Positions 43,285 to 57,400 of a DNA stretch of 64,000 bases are shown here, in pieces. The DNA is taken from positions 19,299,158-19,363,157 of the forward strand of contig CM029384.1 in NCBI GenBank assembly GCA_017165825.1, in the 5' to 3' direction. Position numbers and translations under genes: made by a program. The DNA is from Hepsetus odoe. Taxonomy: Eukaryota; Chordata; Actinopteri; Characiformes; Hepsetidae. The number at the start of each line of letters is the position of its first letter. The first letter of the stretch is position 1. The notes beneath the pieces are model-generated. The model ran no database searches, was not told the origin of the DNA, and saw only the letters and a list, made by a program, of their open reading frames with translations.

Positions 43285-43370
43285 GTGTGTGGGTTGAAAG
43301 CATAGAATGCATTTTATTGTGATTCACCTTGTGGTGTGTATTCACAATTAGTCACTTTCATTTTCAAAAT
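43285..43370 (+). mobile_element. SINE 3' tail fragment
   Basis: 'gcattttattgtgattcacc' followed by 'cacaattagtcactttcatt' matches the last part of the SINE family. In the dusp3-dnaaf5 intergenic gap. Confidence 0.5.
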
Positions 43371-43847
43371 AAGAACAATCATGGTTACTAGATGCTGTGC
43401 TTCAAAGCCTAGGTAACTCGCCCTAATTTTTGAGATCAGAAACAAAAATAGAGGGAATCCGAAAAGGGGCAAATGCTCTTTCATAGCTTTGCAGTTTTAC
43501 TAAACATGTAATATGTAAAAATATGAGTAATGAATGGGCAAAGACCAGGTTTTATTTTAAAAAAATATTTAGAATTGTACTACATTTAATATTTTACTAC
43601 TTGTCTGCATATTAACATACGTGCATTGTCAACTTTACGAGAAACGTACAGCTTCACCTTGTTTGTATAAGGGAAGAGACAGCAGCTTAAAATTAGTGTT
43701 AGCAATTCCCTAGCCAATTAAGAACTTAAATTCAGTTTCAGAACTGCTCCTGGCTGGACATTTTGGGTGGGTATCCAAAATAGTAGATAAGTGGTGTAGG
43801 TGTGTGCATTTTTGGGAAAAAAAGATACAGATAAAGTAATTCAGTAT

Positions 43848-43853
43848 TTTATT
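43848..43853 (-). terminator. dnaaf5 candidate polyadenylation signal
   Basis: AATAAA on the minus strand, about 250 nt after the dnaaf5 stop codon. Confidence 0.5.
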
Positions 43854-44099
43854 AATCAAAGATATAAAACATACATCAGATCCAACTTCACAAGTCAGTT
43901 ACATCAACTATAATAATCTGTCAGTGTCTAAATAATTAAAAGAAACAGAACAGCATATCATGCATCAACAGAAATGTGGTTAAAAAAAAAAAACACTGAC
44001 AACAGATCAGTTCACAGTTGAAAAAATTATATATAATGTATGTTTGTGTGGATATATATATATATATATATATTTTTTTTTCTTTTTTAACAAGCTGTT

Positions 44100-44233
44100 T
44101 TATGCTGATGTGTGTAAAAGTATGTGCTCAAGCAGCTGATCGCAATACTCAGCACTGCGCTGTTTCTCTCTCACAGCTTCAACTTCTTGCTGCAGAAGAA
44201 CAGGGTCCACTACACTGCCCACCTTTAGAACAT
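44100..44233 (-). CDS. dnaaf5: dnaaf5 last coding exon
   Basis: Acceptor ctgtacag|AT, phase 1. Encodes 'DVLKVGSVVDPVLLQQEVEA' through 'LLHTSA' and TAA. Confidence 0.9.
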
Positions 44234-44275
44234 CTGTACAGAAGGGAAAAATATATAAAATATTAGAGTGAGAGA

Positions 44276-44314
<39 letters not shown>

Positions 44315-47300
44315 ACACTCTTGCCTTTCAGAGCACTTTATTGCACCACTAGGTGGCAATGTAGCAGCTGGGAGAATGCTAGAGATGGGCAAAAAGTGGA
44401 GCTTTTGTTAAGAAAGAGGTTCTATTACATTCAGGGTAAAGCTTATCTAACTTTCCACAAAAAGATCATGTCTACAGCCACACGTGATGGTGTAGGAATG
44501 ATTTAATGGTTTAGGGCCTGGTTGACTGACCTTACATTTGACATGATTTTTCTCCCAGAGGTCACATTTCTTGTTTGCTAAACAATTAATTGGCCATTTT
44601 CTAACATCTGTTCTTCAGAATTAACAAGGCTGTTTTCATTATTGTGCCTTTAAAAGTAACATATTCAAATAAGCTTTCTGGCTTTTTTTTCTAATACTAA
44701 CTTAAAAATAATTTCAATGTCTGTAGGCTGAACAGACAGATGCACTTTTGTACTCAAACTCTTTGACTTAGCAGGAAAACCCTTTTCAATGTTACATGCC
44801 CTTTAAAGGTATTTCCAAGCCACTTCAGAATGCCTTTGAAATATGATGACCGTATTAAAGCATAAAGAATAAAGGATAAATAAAAGTGAGTGCAAAAAGA
44901 ACCCTGAATCCTAAGTATTGTGCTCTCATCATGTTACTCACATACACAAATATACACACACATAAATAAAAGCATGTCCCTGACAGCTCATCAACACACA
45001 CACTCTTTATTCCTCCGTACTGCCTCTGACCACAACAAACACTGACTGCTATGGTCGTTACTGCTGCTCCTGCCAAGAATAGAGTTTGATTTCACCAGAG
45101 ATTAAAAAAAAAAAAAAGTCCTGCAGGAAAACCTGCTTCACCTGTCCAACATCTCAACCAATCACAGACTGCAAAACCCATAGCCTTTTTTCATGTTTCT
45201 ATGAAAATCATGACTTTTTTTTACCAGATAAATTTCAAAAGAAGGGGACAAAAAATTTAAGAGGTTGAAAGTTGTAAGTAAGAAGAGGAATGGAAGGTGA
45301 GACAGAGAAAACAGAGAGAGAGACTGTATGTGTTATTGATTAAGAGTGTGTGTGAGAAGGGATACATGAAGTTTTAAGTGTGAGTGTTTGTTGACAGAGC
45401 ATTTTTCTTACACACACATACCACACAGAATGCAGGCCAGTAGCAGATTGGAGTGTGTGATGGATGGAGAGTGAAAAAGAGAAATAAATTAGGTCCTTTG
45501 AAAGAAAAGAGAGGGTTCAGTGGATGGGTCCCTGGATTACATTAATCATTCATTCTCCATCCATTCTTCACATCTATAGTCCTCAAATGCTGTACTCTGG
45601 TGAGCCAGCTCATCACTCAGCTCACGTTATCTTAACAGAATATTCTTCTCCAACAGGAAACATGTCGCTATGTTTAAACTACAGGTTGGCCCAACAATAT
45701 CCTTTGTCACCAACTGCATGTTAATACAGCCGTTTGTTGCAGTGTATCCAGAACCATATAAATGGTATAAGCGCTTGCTGAGAGCCCAAAAAACCCCCTA
45801 AAATGTTGTCATGTTATGTTTGTTTTTTAATTGCTTTTTAATGAAACATATCAAACTATTTTGTTCCATTTGAAGATTATAATCTTATATAATATTATAA
45901 TGGTGCCACTTTAATAATTACTTTAGTAATCAGCACATAGATGTAGTCCAATTTTCTGTTTTAAAGGAAAAATGTGTAATCTAACACATCTAACCCAAAT
46001 ACAAACCTGTATGATAATAACAATCTATCAAAGAAAAGAAACCTTTGGTTGAGAGAGCAAGTCTCAGTAAGGCCTCAACAGCAGACATCAATATATCATC
46101 ATAGTCCCCTTACCCTGCACTATGAGCTGTATTGTCTGGTTAGGGTCATCCAGGTAGATCAGCAGCTGCTGGTAAAGGAATTTCAGGTGGGGTTGGTGTG
46201 TGTGGCTATCATAATCTTTCCCAACAGATGAGAACCACACACTCAGGGCCCTCAAGGCTTCAGCTCGCACCTCATCACTGCTGTCATCTATACGCTTTAA
46301 GAGCTCTGTATTGGACAGACATACAGACAGCCACACAAACAAACACACACAAAATGTAACTGGTTAAGAAATTCACAGAATGTCATAGTGGAAGATGTAC
46401 ACTAGAAGATAATGCAATGTTAATATAGAGATGGTGTAACCAGGGGCACATCTCCGTTAAAGAGCAGTGCAGCACACGGGACGTGGAGCTGCTAGCGGTC
46501 AGCATCCGACCGTACTATCTGCCGCGCGAGTTCTCGCAAGTCATCGCGATAACTGTTTACATCCCGCCGACGGCAGACGCAGCAGCAGCTTGTGAAACCA
46601 TACACACAGTTGTGTCTCAATTGCAGAAAGCACATCCCCAAGCCTTCCTCCTGATTTCTGGTGATTTTAATCATGTCTCCTTGTCCTCCACTCTGCCTAC
46701 TCTCACCCAGTATGTGGACTGCTGCACCCGGGACAACAGGACTTTGGACTTACTGTATGCAAACGCTAAGGATGCATACAGAGCATCACCCCTCCCTCCA
46801 CTGGGACACTCAGATCATAACCTGGTCCATCTGGTTCCCTCTTACATACCTCTAGTATGCAATCAACCCCCCACTACGAGGTATGTGAGAGGATGGTCTG
46901 ATGAGTCTAGCATGGCACTCAGGGACTGTTTTGAAACCACAGACTGGGAGGCGCTGTGCAGCCCACATGGAGAGGACATCGACAGCTTAACAGTCTGCAT
47001 AACTGACTACATCACCTTCTGTGTGGAGAACACTGTACCGACAAGGAGAGTACGGTGTTACTCCAATAATAAACCATGGCTGACCCCTGATCTGAGAGCT
47101 CTGCTGAAGCAGAAGTCAAGAGCCTTCAGATCAGGAGATAAGGAGGCAATGAGAACAGCTCAGAAGGAGCTGAAAAGAGAAATGAGGGGGAAGGACAGAT
47201 ACAGAGAGAGGCTGGAGGAGCAGCTCAAACTAAACAACATCAGAGGTGTGTGGAGAGGACTGAACACCATTACTGGTAGGAGCACAGTGAGTAGGGGAGG

Positions 47301-50300
47301 CCCAGAGTCTGGAGATAAGGACTGGGCTAATAGTCTAAATCTGTTCTTCAACAGGTTGTACTCAGGAATCTGCCCCTCACCCAACCATCAAAGCTCATCA
47401 CATGCCAGTGCCCCCCTTCACACCTCCCTGCAAACTCCAACGGCACCTCCCCTTCACACCTCTCTGCAACCCCCACCAGGGATATCAGCTACGTATCCCC
47501 TTTTATCTTTATCTTCTCCTTCTCTACCCCCCCTTTCCCCTGAGGACTCTACTGCCCCCTCCTGCTACCCCACTCATCAGGAGGCTCCCACTCTCTCACC
47601 ACACGATAGCCTCTCCATCACTGCTGACCAGGTGCGGTGTCAGCTGAGGAAGTTGAAGCACAGGAAAGCCACAGGTCCAGATGGCATCAGCTCCAGCCTG
47701 TTGAGGGACTGTGCAGATCAACTCTGTGAGGTTATTACCTACATCTTTAACCTCAGCCTCAGCCTGGAGCGTGTCCCCATTCTGTGGAAGACCTCATGCC
47801 TCGTTCCAGTCCCCAAGACGTCGCACCCCAAGGAGCCAAACCACTTCAGACCTGTTGCCCTCACTTCTAACCTGATGAAGGCTATGGAGAGGATCATTCT
47901 CCATCACCTTCGTCCACTGGTCAGGAGGGACCTGGACCCGCTGCAGTTTGCATACCAGCCGCACATTGGGGTGGATGACGCGGTCATCTACCTGCTGCAT
48001 CGGGCCCTTACTCACCTGGAGAGTGGCAAGAGCACTGTGAGAGTCATGTTTTTTGACTTTTCCAGTGCTTTCAACACGATCCGGCCTTCAGTTCTGAGGG
48101 GGAAGCTAGAGGGAGTAGGTGTGGACCATCACATGTCTGAGTGGATTATTGACTACCTCACCAATAGACCCCAGTATGTGAGACTCCAGGACTGTGTGTC
48201 TGAGGTGGTGGTCTGCAGCACTGGAGCCCCACAAGGAACAGTCCTCGCCCCCTTCCTTTTCACCCTGTACACGGCAGACTTCAAACACAACACGGACACC
48301 TGTCACCTGCAGAAGTTCTCCGACGGCACTGCTATTGTTGGTCGTGTGTCGGAGGGGAATGAGCAGGAATACAGGGGGGTCATCAGTGACTTCGTCAGTT
48401 GGTGCGATCAAAATCATCTGCGCATCAATGCCAGCAAGACGAAGGAGCTGGTGATTGACTTTCGCAGGAAGTCACCCCCCATCACACCGGTGGACATCCA
48501 GGGTTTGTGCATTGAAACGGTGGAGGAGTACAAATACCTGGGTGTCCACATCAACAATAAACTGGACTGGTCCACTAACACTACTGCTCTTTACAAAAAG
48601 GGCCTCAGTCGTCTACACCTGCTAAGGCGGCTGAGGTCCTTTGGGGTAAACAAACATCTCACGAGGACATTCTATGACACTGTGGTAGCGTCGGCCGTTT
48701 TTTACGCTGTGGTCTGCTGGTGTGGAAGAGTCGCAGTGAAGGACAGAGGGAAACTAAACAAACTGGTCAAGAGGGCCAGCTCTGTCCTGGACTGCCCGCT
48801 CAGGTCCATAGAGCAGGTAGGGGAGGAGAGGATGTTGTCCAAACTAACATCCATCATGGACAACACCTCCCACCCCCTACACGAGACTGTGCGAGCACTG
48901 AGCAGCTCGTTCAGCAGCAGACTCTTACACCCACAGTGTAAGAAAGAACGCTACCGCAGGTCATTCCTACCTGCTGCAATAAGACTCCACAACTCATCAT
49001 AACATTACATTGCTTGTTTATTATTATTATATATTATATTATATATATATTACTATTATTGTTGTATATTATAATTATTATTATTACTGTATTGTATATT
49101 ATATTATTATTATTATTATTACTACTACATTATTACATTTATTATTTATTATTACATTTATATTCATATTTTTGCTATATTTATATTTTGCTACTTGTTA
49201 TTTATATGTATAATTCATTCAAAACTTATTAACGTGTATATTACTCTGTATATATATATGTATATATAGATAGATAATTTATTATTTATTTATAGCTCCT
49301 CTACTTTTCTCCTGTACTTGTTCCTGTTCTCTCTCTATATCTTTATATATTTTTTCCTTTCTTTCTGTACACCTGTCTTTTTTATAAGAGCCCTGTAACG
49401 CCCAAATTTCCCATTCGTGGGATAATAAAAGATCACTCTACTCTACTCTATAAAAGAAAAGAATATGATTACATAATTATACTGATAAAGCCATGTTACA
49501 TGCATGTAAAAAAAAGGCACTTTTACACACACAGCCCAGCACAATATCAGGAGTATATCAGTAATACTCAGGTTTTGCATCAATCTTCTGAATCAATCAC
49601 AAATAAACACTACTATGACTTATTTCTCTCATAAATATGCAAACATTCTGCTTTGCTGGCCATGCTGAGTGTGATACTTTTGTGCAGAAACACCCACCCA
49701 TGCTAGCAGGGTAGATTTGTAACACTATAACATTAAAGTACAAAATACACTCTTGTGAGTTTTCATTTGTAAAACTAAGAAAATTAAAAAGTCTTCATGC
49801 TTCTTGAATCAAGAAGTATCAAAAATGCTTACATTTTAACATTATTTATTTATTTAACATTATTATTTATAATTATATGCATTGTCCTTCATATCTAATT
49901 TTCAATATATAAAGCCTGTCTTTTACAGGTTTGCTTACCTGGGTAAATCTTGTTGAGTGTATCAGTGCCGAGGCAATGTGTAGTGATGGATAGGAGTGCG
50001 TGCAATGATCTGCAGGCCAGCAGGCGTGAAAGCTGAGAGTCCTCCTCCAGTGCAGAGATCAGTTCAGCAGTAAGCTTTAGTTCCACACTCAGAACCTAAC
50101 GTAAAACACATTCAGATTAATTTACTCACATAATAAGGACACTCTGTGGACTCCTTCAAGTGATAAGTTTGATGAAAAACTGGATTTATAGTAATGGACC
50201 AACAAAGATGTTTAAATAAAACGCTGATATCTTGCATTTTGAATAGTGTTTTTTGGGATATAGCATATTTGCTAACAAATGATCATCTAAAGGGAATATT

Positions 50301-50566
50301 TAATGATGTGCAACAAATGTAATTAATTGTAAGCTTCAACAGCATTAAGTGACAAAGTGACTTAAGAGTCATCAGAATTTCTGGTTTGATAAATACATTT
50401 TGGGTAATGGAGGAAAACCAAGAAGTGATCAGTCCTATCTTACTGTGTCACTGACTGTTAAGGTTAAAGTTTCTGTGTTTGCCTTATATAACCCTGAGCT
50501 CGTTATCTTATGCTCCCACTCCAGGAGTTGATATTACCAGCTTATCACATCTGTTTGGAGGAGGAG

Positions 50567-50606
<40 letters not shown>

Positions 50607-53600
50607 ACACAAAATGGGCAGAGAGAAGGAGGATGGAAAAACAAAGATTTTGGCTGGAAAACATGAAAAATTACATCATTGTGTGTGGGGTAGGGGTGGT
50701 TATAAGTGGAGAGGCTGAAAGTTTTAACAGAAGGAAGTGAACAGTGTCAGTAAGATGAAAACCTGACTCCCTGAGAACAACTCCACTCACATAACATCAC
50801 CCGATCCGCACACTTGCTTCATCCAAACACCACTGCCCGATTAAAAACATGGCGTGATCACTCTTGCCTGATTCAAACTTTGTTCCGAAAACACAATTAG
50901 ATTTCAATGTTTTGTTAAAATCAACAGCGGATTTTTATTATCATTTAAACTGTTGCGAATTAACCAAAAGCTCAGTACCACTGAGAGTAAAGCTTGTTAA
51001 ACAGTTTCAGGAAAAGACAATTTGTTTCAATAGATATTTTAGATATAATTTTTATATAAATTATATATAAAAAAATGATATCTAAAATATCTGTTGAAAC
51101 AAATTGTCTTTTGAAGTTTATAAAATTAATAACACATTGGATAGCCACATTTGGAAGGTCAGACTCTAACAGTAAAGGCCCAAAGAAAATATTCAAATTA
51201 ATAATATGCTGGATAGAAGTGTGAGAACCAAATGTATCGTTACTTAAATGCAAACAACCATACACACCTCTCAGCTCTAGCAAAACAAAGACACACAGAC
51301 ACATGCACATACAAATACAGGGGACAAGAGGGAGCAGTTTGAAATGCTGAGAAATGCAGAATCTAATATCTAACCTCTAAATTCATACATCAGAGTTCAA
51401 TGTTCCAGCCAGCTGAATAAATTTTGTCTGTGTGTTTTACCTGTTCTTTTGAAACAGCCCCTCCCTGCAGGAAAGCGAGCAGGCAGCTGAGGGCAGATGT
51501 TCTGACTGCTGCTGCAGTTCGGCCTGCACACCACACCAAGTTCGGTAACAGCAACTCCTGCAGAAACGCTTCAACATAATCACTAAAACATCTGCATACA
51601 AGACGACAGAGAGAGAAAAAAGATGAAAAGGTGAGAGGGTGAGAGGGAGAGAGAGAGAGAGGTTTACTGTAATGCAAAATACTTGAGTTACAGTTGTCTT
51701 CAGAGAGTTACACATAGGATTTGCATCTACCTCCAGCATTAGCCACTGGTAGCTCACTGAAATAAACAGAGAAATTCTATGTAAAGTGCTTAAGTTCATA
51801 CCAAATCCTGACAAGCAAAATATAAAGAAATATGTATACTCCCCTCCCCATCATGGTGACATCCCAAGTTCGATCCCCAGCGAGGTCTAGCCATCCATGA
51901 CCAGGAGTCTGGATGCTAGATTGGTGCAATCAGAATTTTCCCTCAGCTCTGGATAGCTAGTGAGCATGCTCCCATTTATCCTCTGTAATAAATGTAACTA
52001 ACATTGTGCTAAATAGTTAGCCAAGCGCTGCTGCAAAGTCTCAAAGCACGGAGTTAGCTGATCTGAATGAGAGAAAAAAGGTTTCTATACAGCACACTAA
52101 AACAATAAGGGGAATGCTACTAAATCACCAGCAAGGGGTGCTCATGATCCACATAATTCTAAAGACGCAGAGCAAACGATGTTCATAGTCAGAATGTAAT
52201 TTCAGCAAAACTTGCAAATCATTGTCTCTGTGAAGTAAAATTGACTATTTGTCATTGTGAAACACAGCACAGCACAGCACAGAGTGAAACAATGAAATGC
52301 AACATCTGCTATTCACCCATACATACATGTGCCATGGAGAGCAGCGAGAGGGACGAGAGCTTGCTCAAGGGAACCTCAGGGCAACTTTGCGACCCTGGAG
52401 CCTAGTCCCTAACCACTAGAACAACCAGAGACAAAGGGTGCAAATGTGCGTTGCTGCAGTCATAAATGAAGATGGTGAGTTCAATTCTTTTTAACAGTTC
52501 AAAAGATGTCCTGCCAGTTGAAGTGCCACTTTCAGATCACTGCATTTTGCAGCTGACGTATTGCTGTAAATGACTAATGCTTGCCCAGTCTGGAATTTAT
52601 CTTAGAATGTGCCTTGAGTCATCAAGCAGCCTAGCTTATTCTGAGTAATACAAAGAAAGCAGGTTCAAGAGCTTAACATCTAAAGTCAGAAGAGTTACAT
52701 AAGCGGTGGCCTAGCGGTTAGGGCGTTAGCCGCATGATCGGAGGATCGGGGGTTCAAACCCCTTCCCAATAGGTTGCCCTGAGGTACCCTTGAGCAAGGT
52801 ACCGTCCCCATCACTGCTCCCCGGGCGCTTTCAATAGCTGCCCACTGCTGCACGGGTTTGAATGTGCATGGGTTAAATGCAGAGGTCCAATTTCGTTGTG
52901 GTTCATGTGTGCTGTGCCGTGACCTCGCAATGACAAGGGACGTCACTTTCATAATCATACTTTTCAAACATTAACCTGTCCCTTGAGTTATCTTGGCCAA
53001 TGCCAAGCACTGCCCATATTAAAGCTACCATATCATACATTGTTCTTGTATTCTTTTGTCCCCACTTCTATTTGTATGGCATTATGTACAATCAACCATC
53101 ATTTTTACATGGCCATTTTGCAGTCTTTGTATCCTGACTGCCCTGTTTTATGTCCCATTCAAGAGAGAAATATTGAAGTTTTTACTTTAGTGTACATGGG
53201 CAATACAATACCTTGAAAATAAATATATACAGTATTGAATGGGGAGTGAACATACATTTAGAAATTTTTATCATGATATAAAAATTACAGGTAACAACAA
53301 GTAAAAATAACGTGCTTGGCTGTTTCTGCACTAGGGTGTGACTGAGGGAAGGGCAAGACCACGGAGCAGCTGGCAGAAAAAAAGTAAAGATTAAAAAAGT
53401 GCATTCTGTAAAGTAACAACACAAACAGGTGAATCACATCAACATGATGTCTATTTGGCTGTGATTTGTGAGCAGGCTTTGTGTGTGCATGTGTGGCAGT
53501 TGATGAAGTGCTCTGCTGAGTGATCTGCACAACTGCACCGGTCACCAGTCACAGCTACAGAAAGCGAGAGCACACGTCTTGGGCTTAACGCATTCCCTTC

Positions 53601-54407
53601 GATTACCCCCAAGGGTCCAGGGCAAAGGGCAGCACAACAAACCCTCTTTATATATTTAATACATAATGAGATAAATAAGATGTTATGTTTTATGTATTTT
53701 AGGCATTTTCTGTTGGTTAACTCATGATGACATAATGATCTTGGCAAGCAAATGAAGCAATCGACTATATATATTAGTAAGTATTAGTTGAACACTTAAA
53801 ATGTTTCTTTTTCTAACAAGTGTTTGGGAGTGGGATTTACTCTAAGTTATGTAAGTTATATAAGTTTTAGTTCATGATTACCATACTAACTTTATTATGT
53901 TTTTGTTATAATTTTTTTGTTATAAAATATCAGCAGTTATTTTTTTCTGAATTGTGCTGAACACTCATCTCTCTGCTCGTCAGCATTTTTCTTGATATAA
54001 AGAGCATTTTTATTTTACAGAATAACTTGACAGGTTTCATTTCTTAACTATTATTAAGGGATTATATTGAAACACTTTTGGCTAAAGGATGATGTGCTGA
54101 TAAGGGCAGTGAGTATGATATAAGAGGAACAATTGTTCTGCTCATCAGAGAATGCTTGACTGGTGAGATTGGCCTCTGTCCCCTAGAAGCTATTTCTACA
54201 GACAAACTAAACCAAACTGCACTTAGCTCACTCACTGGATGAGATGGAGCAGGTGGTTGAGTGTGTGTGCGCATTAAACAGTTAGGACTCATGCTAGAAT
54301 GTTCTAGAGTTTAACAGGATTTTTGAGGAAGAGCATGTCCTTCTCATAAAACCAGCCACATTGATTTAACACACACCTTGACTGTCTGGCCAACTCTGAC
54401 GCTCTTG

Positions 54408-54477
<70 letters not shown>

Positions 54478-57400
54478 GTTAAACAAATGTATACTATAAA
54501 CAATAAATAGTACAACAAACAATAAATGAGTGCAACCTTAATACTGATCAGTTATAACTCACCAGTATATAGCTCAAGCCCTAAATTTACCAGATGAAAC
54601 CAGTCATTAAAACCATGAGGTGGTTTCTATTCCCCACCCAGAAAAACACACTGAAATGGAAGAAATGAATGCTTGGTATAATAAAAAGAATAGATGGCCT
54701 GTTCATTTTAAGCTAACTAACCATTACTAAGGGGCAGGAAATTTTTTGAGAAAAGCCTCTGGCCATTTAATTAGGTGGGAACACAGCAGTGCATGAGATA
54801 TGTGAGCCCAGAAGATATTTGGAGTCACAAACCATACACTGCTCCAGTTAGACCATGGAAGCCATGAAAACCATGGAAAAGTTTATGGTCTTCTAAGCAC
54901 TTTATAGCTTGTGGCACTTTGTCTTGAACCCCCCACCCTCCACCCCATTTATAAATTTAACAGGAGATTTATTAACATTATATTTTGTTATTGTTTTGCT
55001 GATGCATGTGCTATTCACCTTTGTGAGTCCAGTGTATTGTGCAAATTCAGCAGTAATTTGGTCAGCACAGTGAAAACATGCAGCCGCAGCTCAGCGTCTC
55101 TGCTGGTCTCCAGAGAGCTCTGCAATAATGTCAGGAACTGAGGAAGAAACTCACCTAGCACAGGGCCTGCAAACAGACAGGCAAAGAAAAACACAGACAG
55201 CCACAAACACTTTCTTCAGTTTTTGCATTTCTTTTTTATGCACATCTAAAATGAAATAAAGAGATTTACAGGAGTGAAAATAAAAGATAATTTGCTTTTA
55301 TAAAAAAAGCCACAACAAATGATTTATTGAGAGGAAATGGCACTCTAACAAACAAAATGAATCCCACTGATTACCAAAACTGTTCCAAATCAGATAAACA
55401 GCAACATTTTCCAAAAGCTCCACTTTATCTTCAGATCTAAAATATGGGATTTCTGTTCATTTCTCCTCTTTGAGAATGGTAGCCTTGTTTTTCACTAGTT
55501 GTTCTATTCAGTCTTTGTGTATTGAAAACTAGCAGAAACATGATGAAAGGATGGCCAGAATGTGATGGCATCATCATCATTAGGCAGTTTGCCCTGTATT
55601 CAGGGACTGTCCTTACTATGTGTGTGTCTGCAGATTTTAGTGCAGTGTAGAGTTGAGGGAGGGAGAGAGAGAGAAACAATAGAGAGAAAATAGCCTATTG
55701 GTTCAGGAACGTGTAATATGTGACTGAAATGGGGCCAAACAAGTAGAGAAGAGTTTTTAGTATGCCACATGCTAAAAGAAACAAGTGGAAAAATGTACTC
55801 TCACTGTCTGTACAAGTCAAATGAAACAGTCACCCTGCCTTTATTCACTATGGATTATAAAAATAACAATTGAATTCCTAATTAGGGACCAGTTTACATC
55901 TAGGAGTTATAATATACATTTTATAAAAATATAATATAAATATCCAATAATTTATGCTATTGGCTGACATCATTCTACCTGATTAAAATCATCTGTTTTT
56001 GTTAATCTAGCTTCTACAATTTAGGTGTTATCCTGCTGGAACAGAAAGAAAAAAGTGTTTCAAAGGTGAAAAGAGTGTCAGAGTCATGAGCATGTTGCAA
56101 ATCAAAGATATGATGAAGAATTGGTTGGTAGGTATAGTGTCAAGGAGAGGAATGCAGAAGGTCAGATGGTGGTAGATTTTGCTAAAAGAATTTAAATGAC
56201 TAATGAATACTTATTTTAAGAAAAGGGAAGGGCACAGGGTGACAAAGAGGATAAAGGTGCATACTAGTAGGTGATATACTTTGCAGGGAGGGTCAGTCTG
56301 AATGAGTTTGGAGACTGCAAAGTAGTGTCAGGGGAGAGTGTAGCAGAATAGGATGGTGGTCAAGGGTCAGAATGTGGAAGCTGAAGTAGGAAGACTTCAA
56401 GATGGAATTCAGGGAGTTACGATGGGTACAGGGGGTAGTGAAGAGTTACAAGACTGCTGGGCAACTACTGCAAAATTAGTAAGTGAAACAGCCATAAAGG
56501 TGCTTAGTGTAACATCTGGATGGAAGGATAAGGAAACCACGTGGCTTACTGAGGAAGTTCAGCAGTGTGTAATGAGGAAGAGGCTGTTGAAGTGGGAAAG
56601 TCAGAGGGACAACAAAGTAAAGAGGAGTTCAAGAATATTGGGTGCAGGGTAAAGAAGAGGTGGCAAAGGCTAAAAGATAAGAAAAAAGGACCTATATCTA
56701 TTGGCTAGACACAGGGACAGAGCTGGGAATGATGTGCAGCAGGTTAGCTGAATAAAGGATAACAATGGAAACATATTCACAGGCAGGCAGTGCTTGCGAG
56801 GCTGAATGAATAATTACTTTGAGGGCCAAATTAATGCAAAGTATTTTGATCATATCATCATCATTTTGATGTATATATTCCAACTCCAAGCTGTATAAAC
56901 TTGAATTCTAATTGGATTTAAGATTGGACATTTAACAGGCAACATTTACATTTGCGGCATTTAGCAGACACTCTTATCAAGAGTGACTTCCATGTCCTAA
57001 TTCCAGGAACAGTCCCCCTGGAGCAACTCAGGGTTAAGGGTCTTGCTCAGGGACCCAGTGGTGATAGTGCAAGAGGTGGGATTCGACCCTGGGACCTCTT
57101 GAGCCATTGGTCCATAGGCAAGTACCCTACCACTAGATGACCACCGCCCATTTTCCTAATTAAGGAGGTTGTGGCCTAAGGAGATCAACAACCTATATCA
57201 AGGTGTGCATAATTATTAGGCAGCTTCTTTTCCTCAGGCAAAATGGGCCAAAAAAAGAGAGAAAATCGTAAAAATCATAAAAAGTCTTCCAGAGGGATGC
57301 ATCAGTCTTGAAATTGCTAAGATATTGGGGCGTGATGACAGAACCTTCCAATGGTTTGTTGCATATAGTCAATAGGGTTCAAGAAATTTGGTGAGCAAAA

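Noticed and set aside
49010..49232. Tyr/Ile/Leu-rich ORFs after the Rex1-like LINE
   Set aside because: Translations of the AT-rich LINE 3' UTR microsatellite, with no coding signal.
54411..54476. CRISPR-like or other array signal in repeated segments
   Set aside because: The repeats are dinucleotide microsatellites in eukaryotic introns; no spacer structure.
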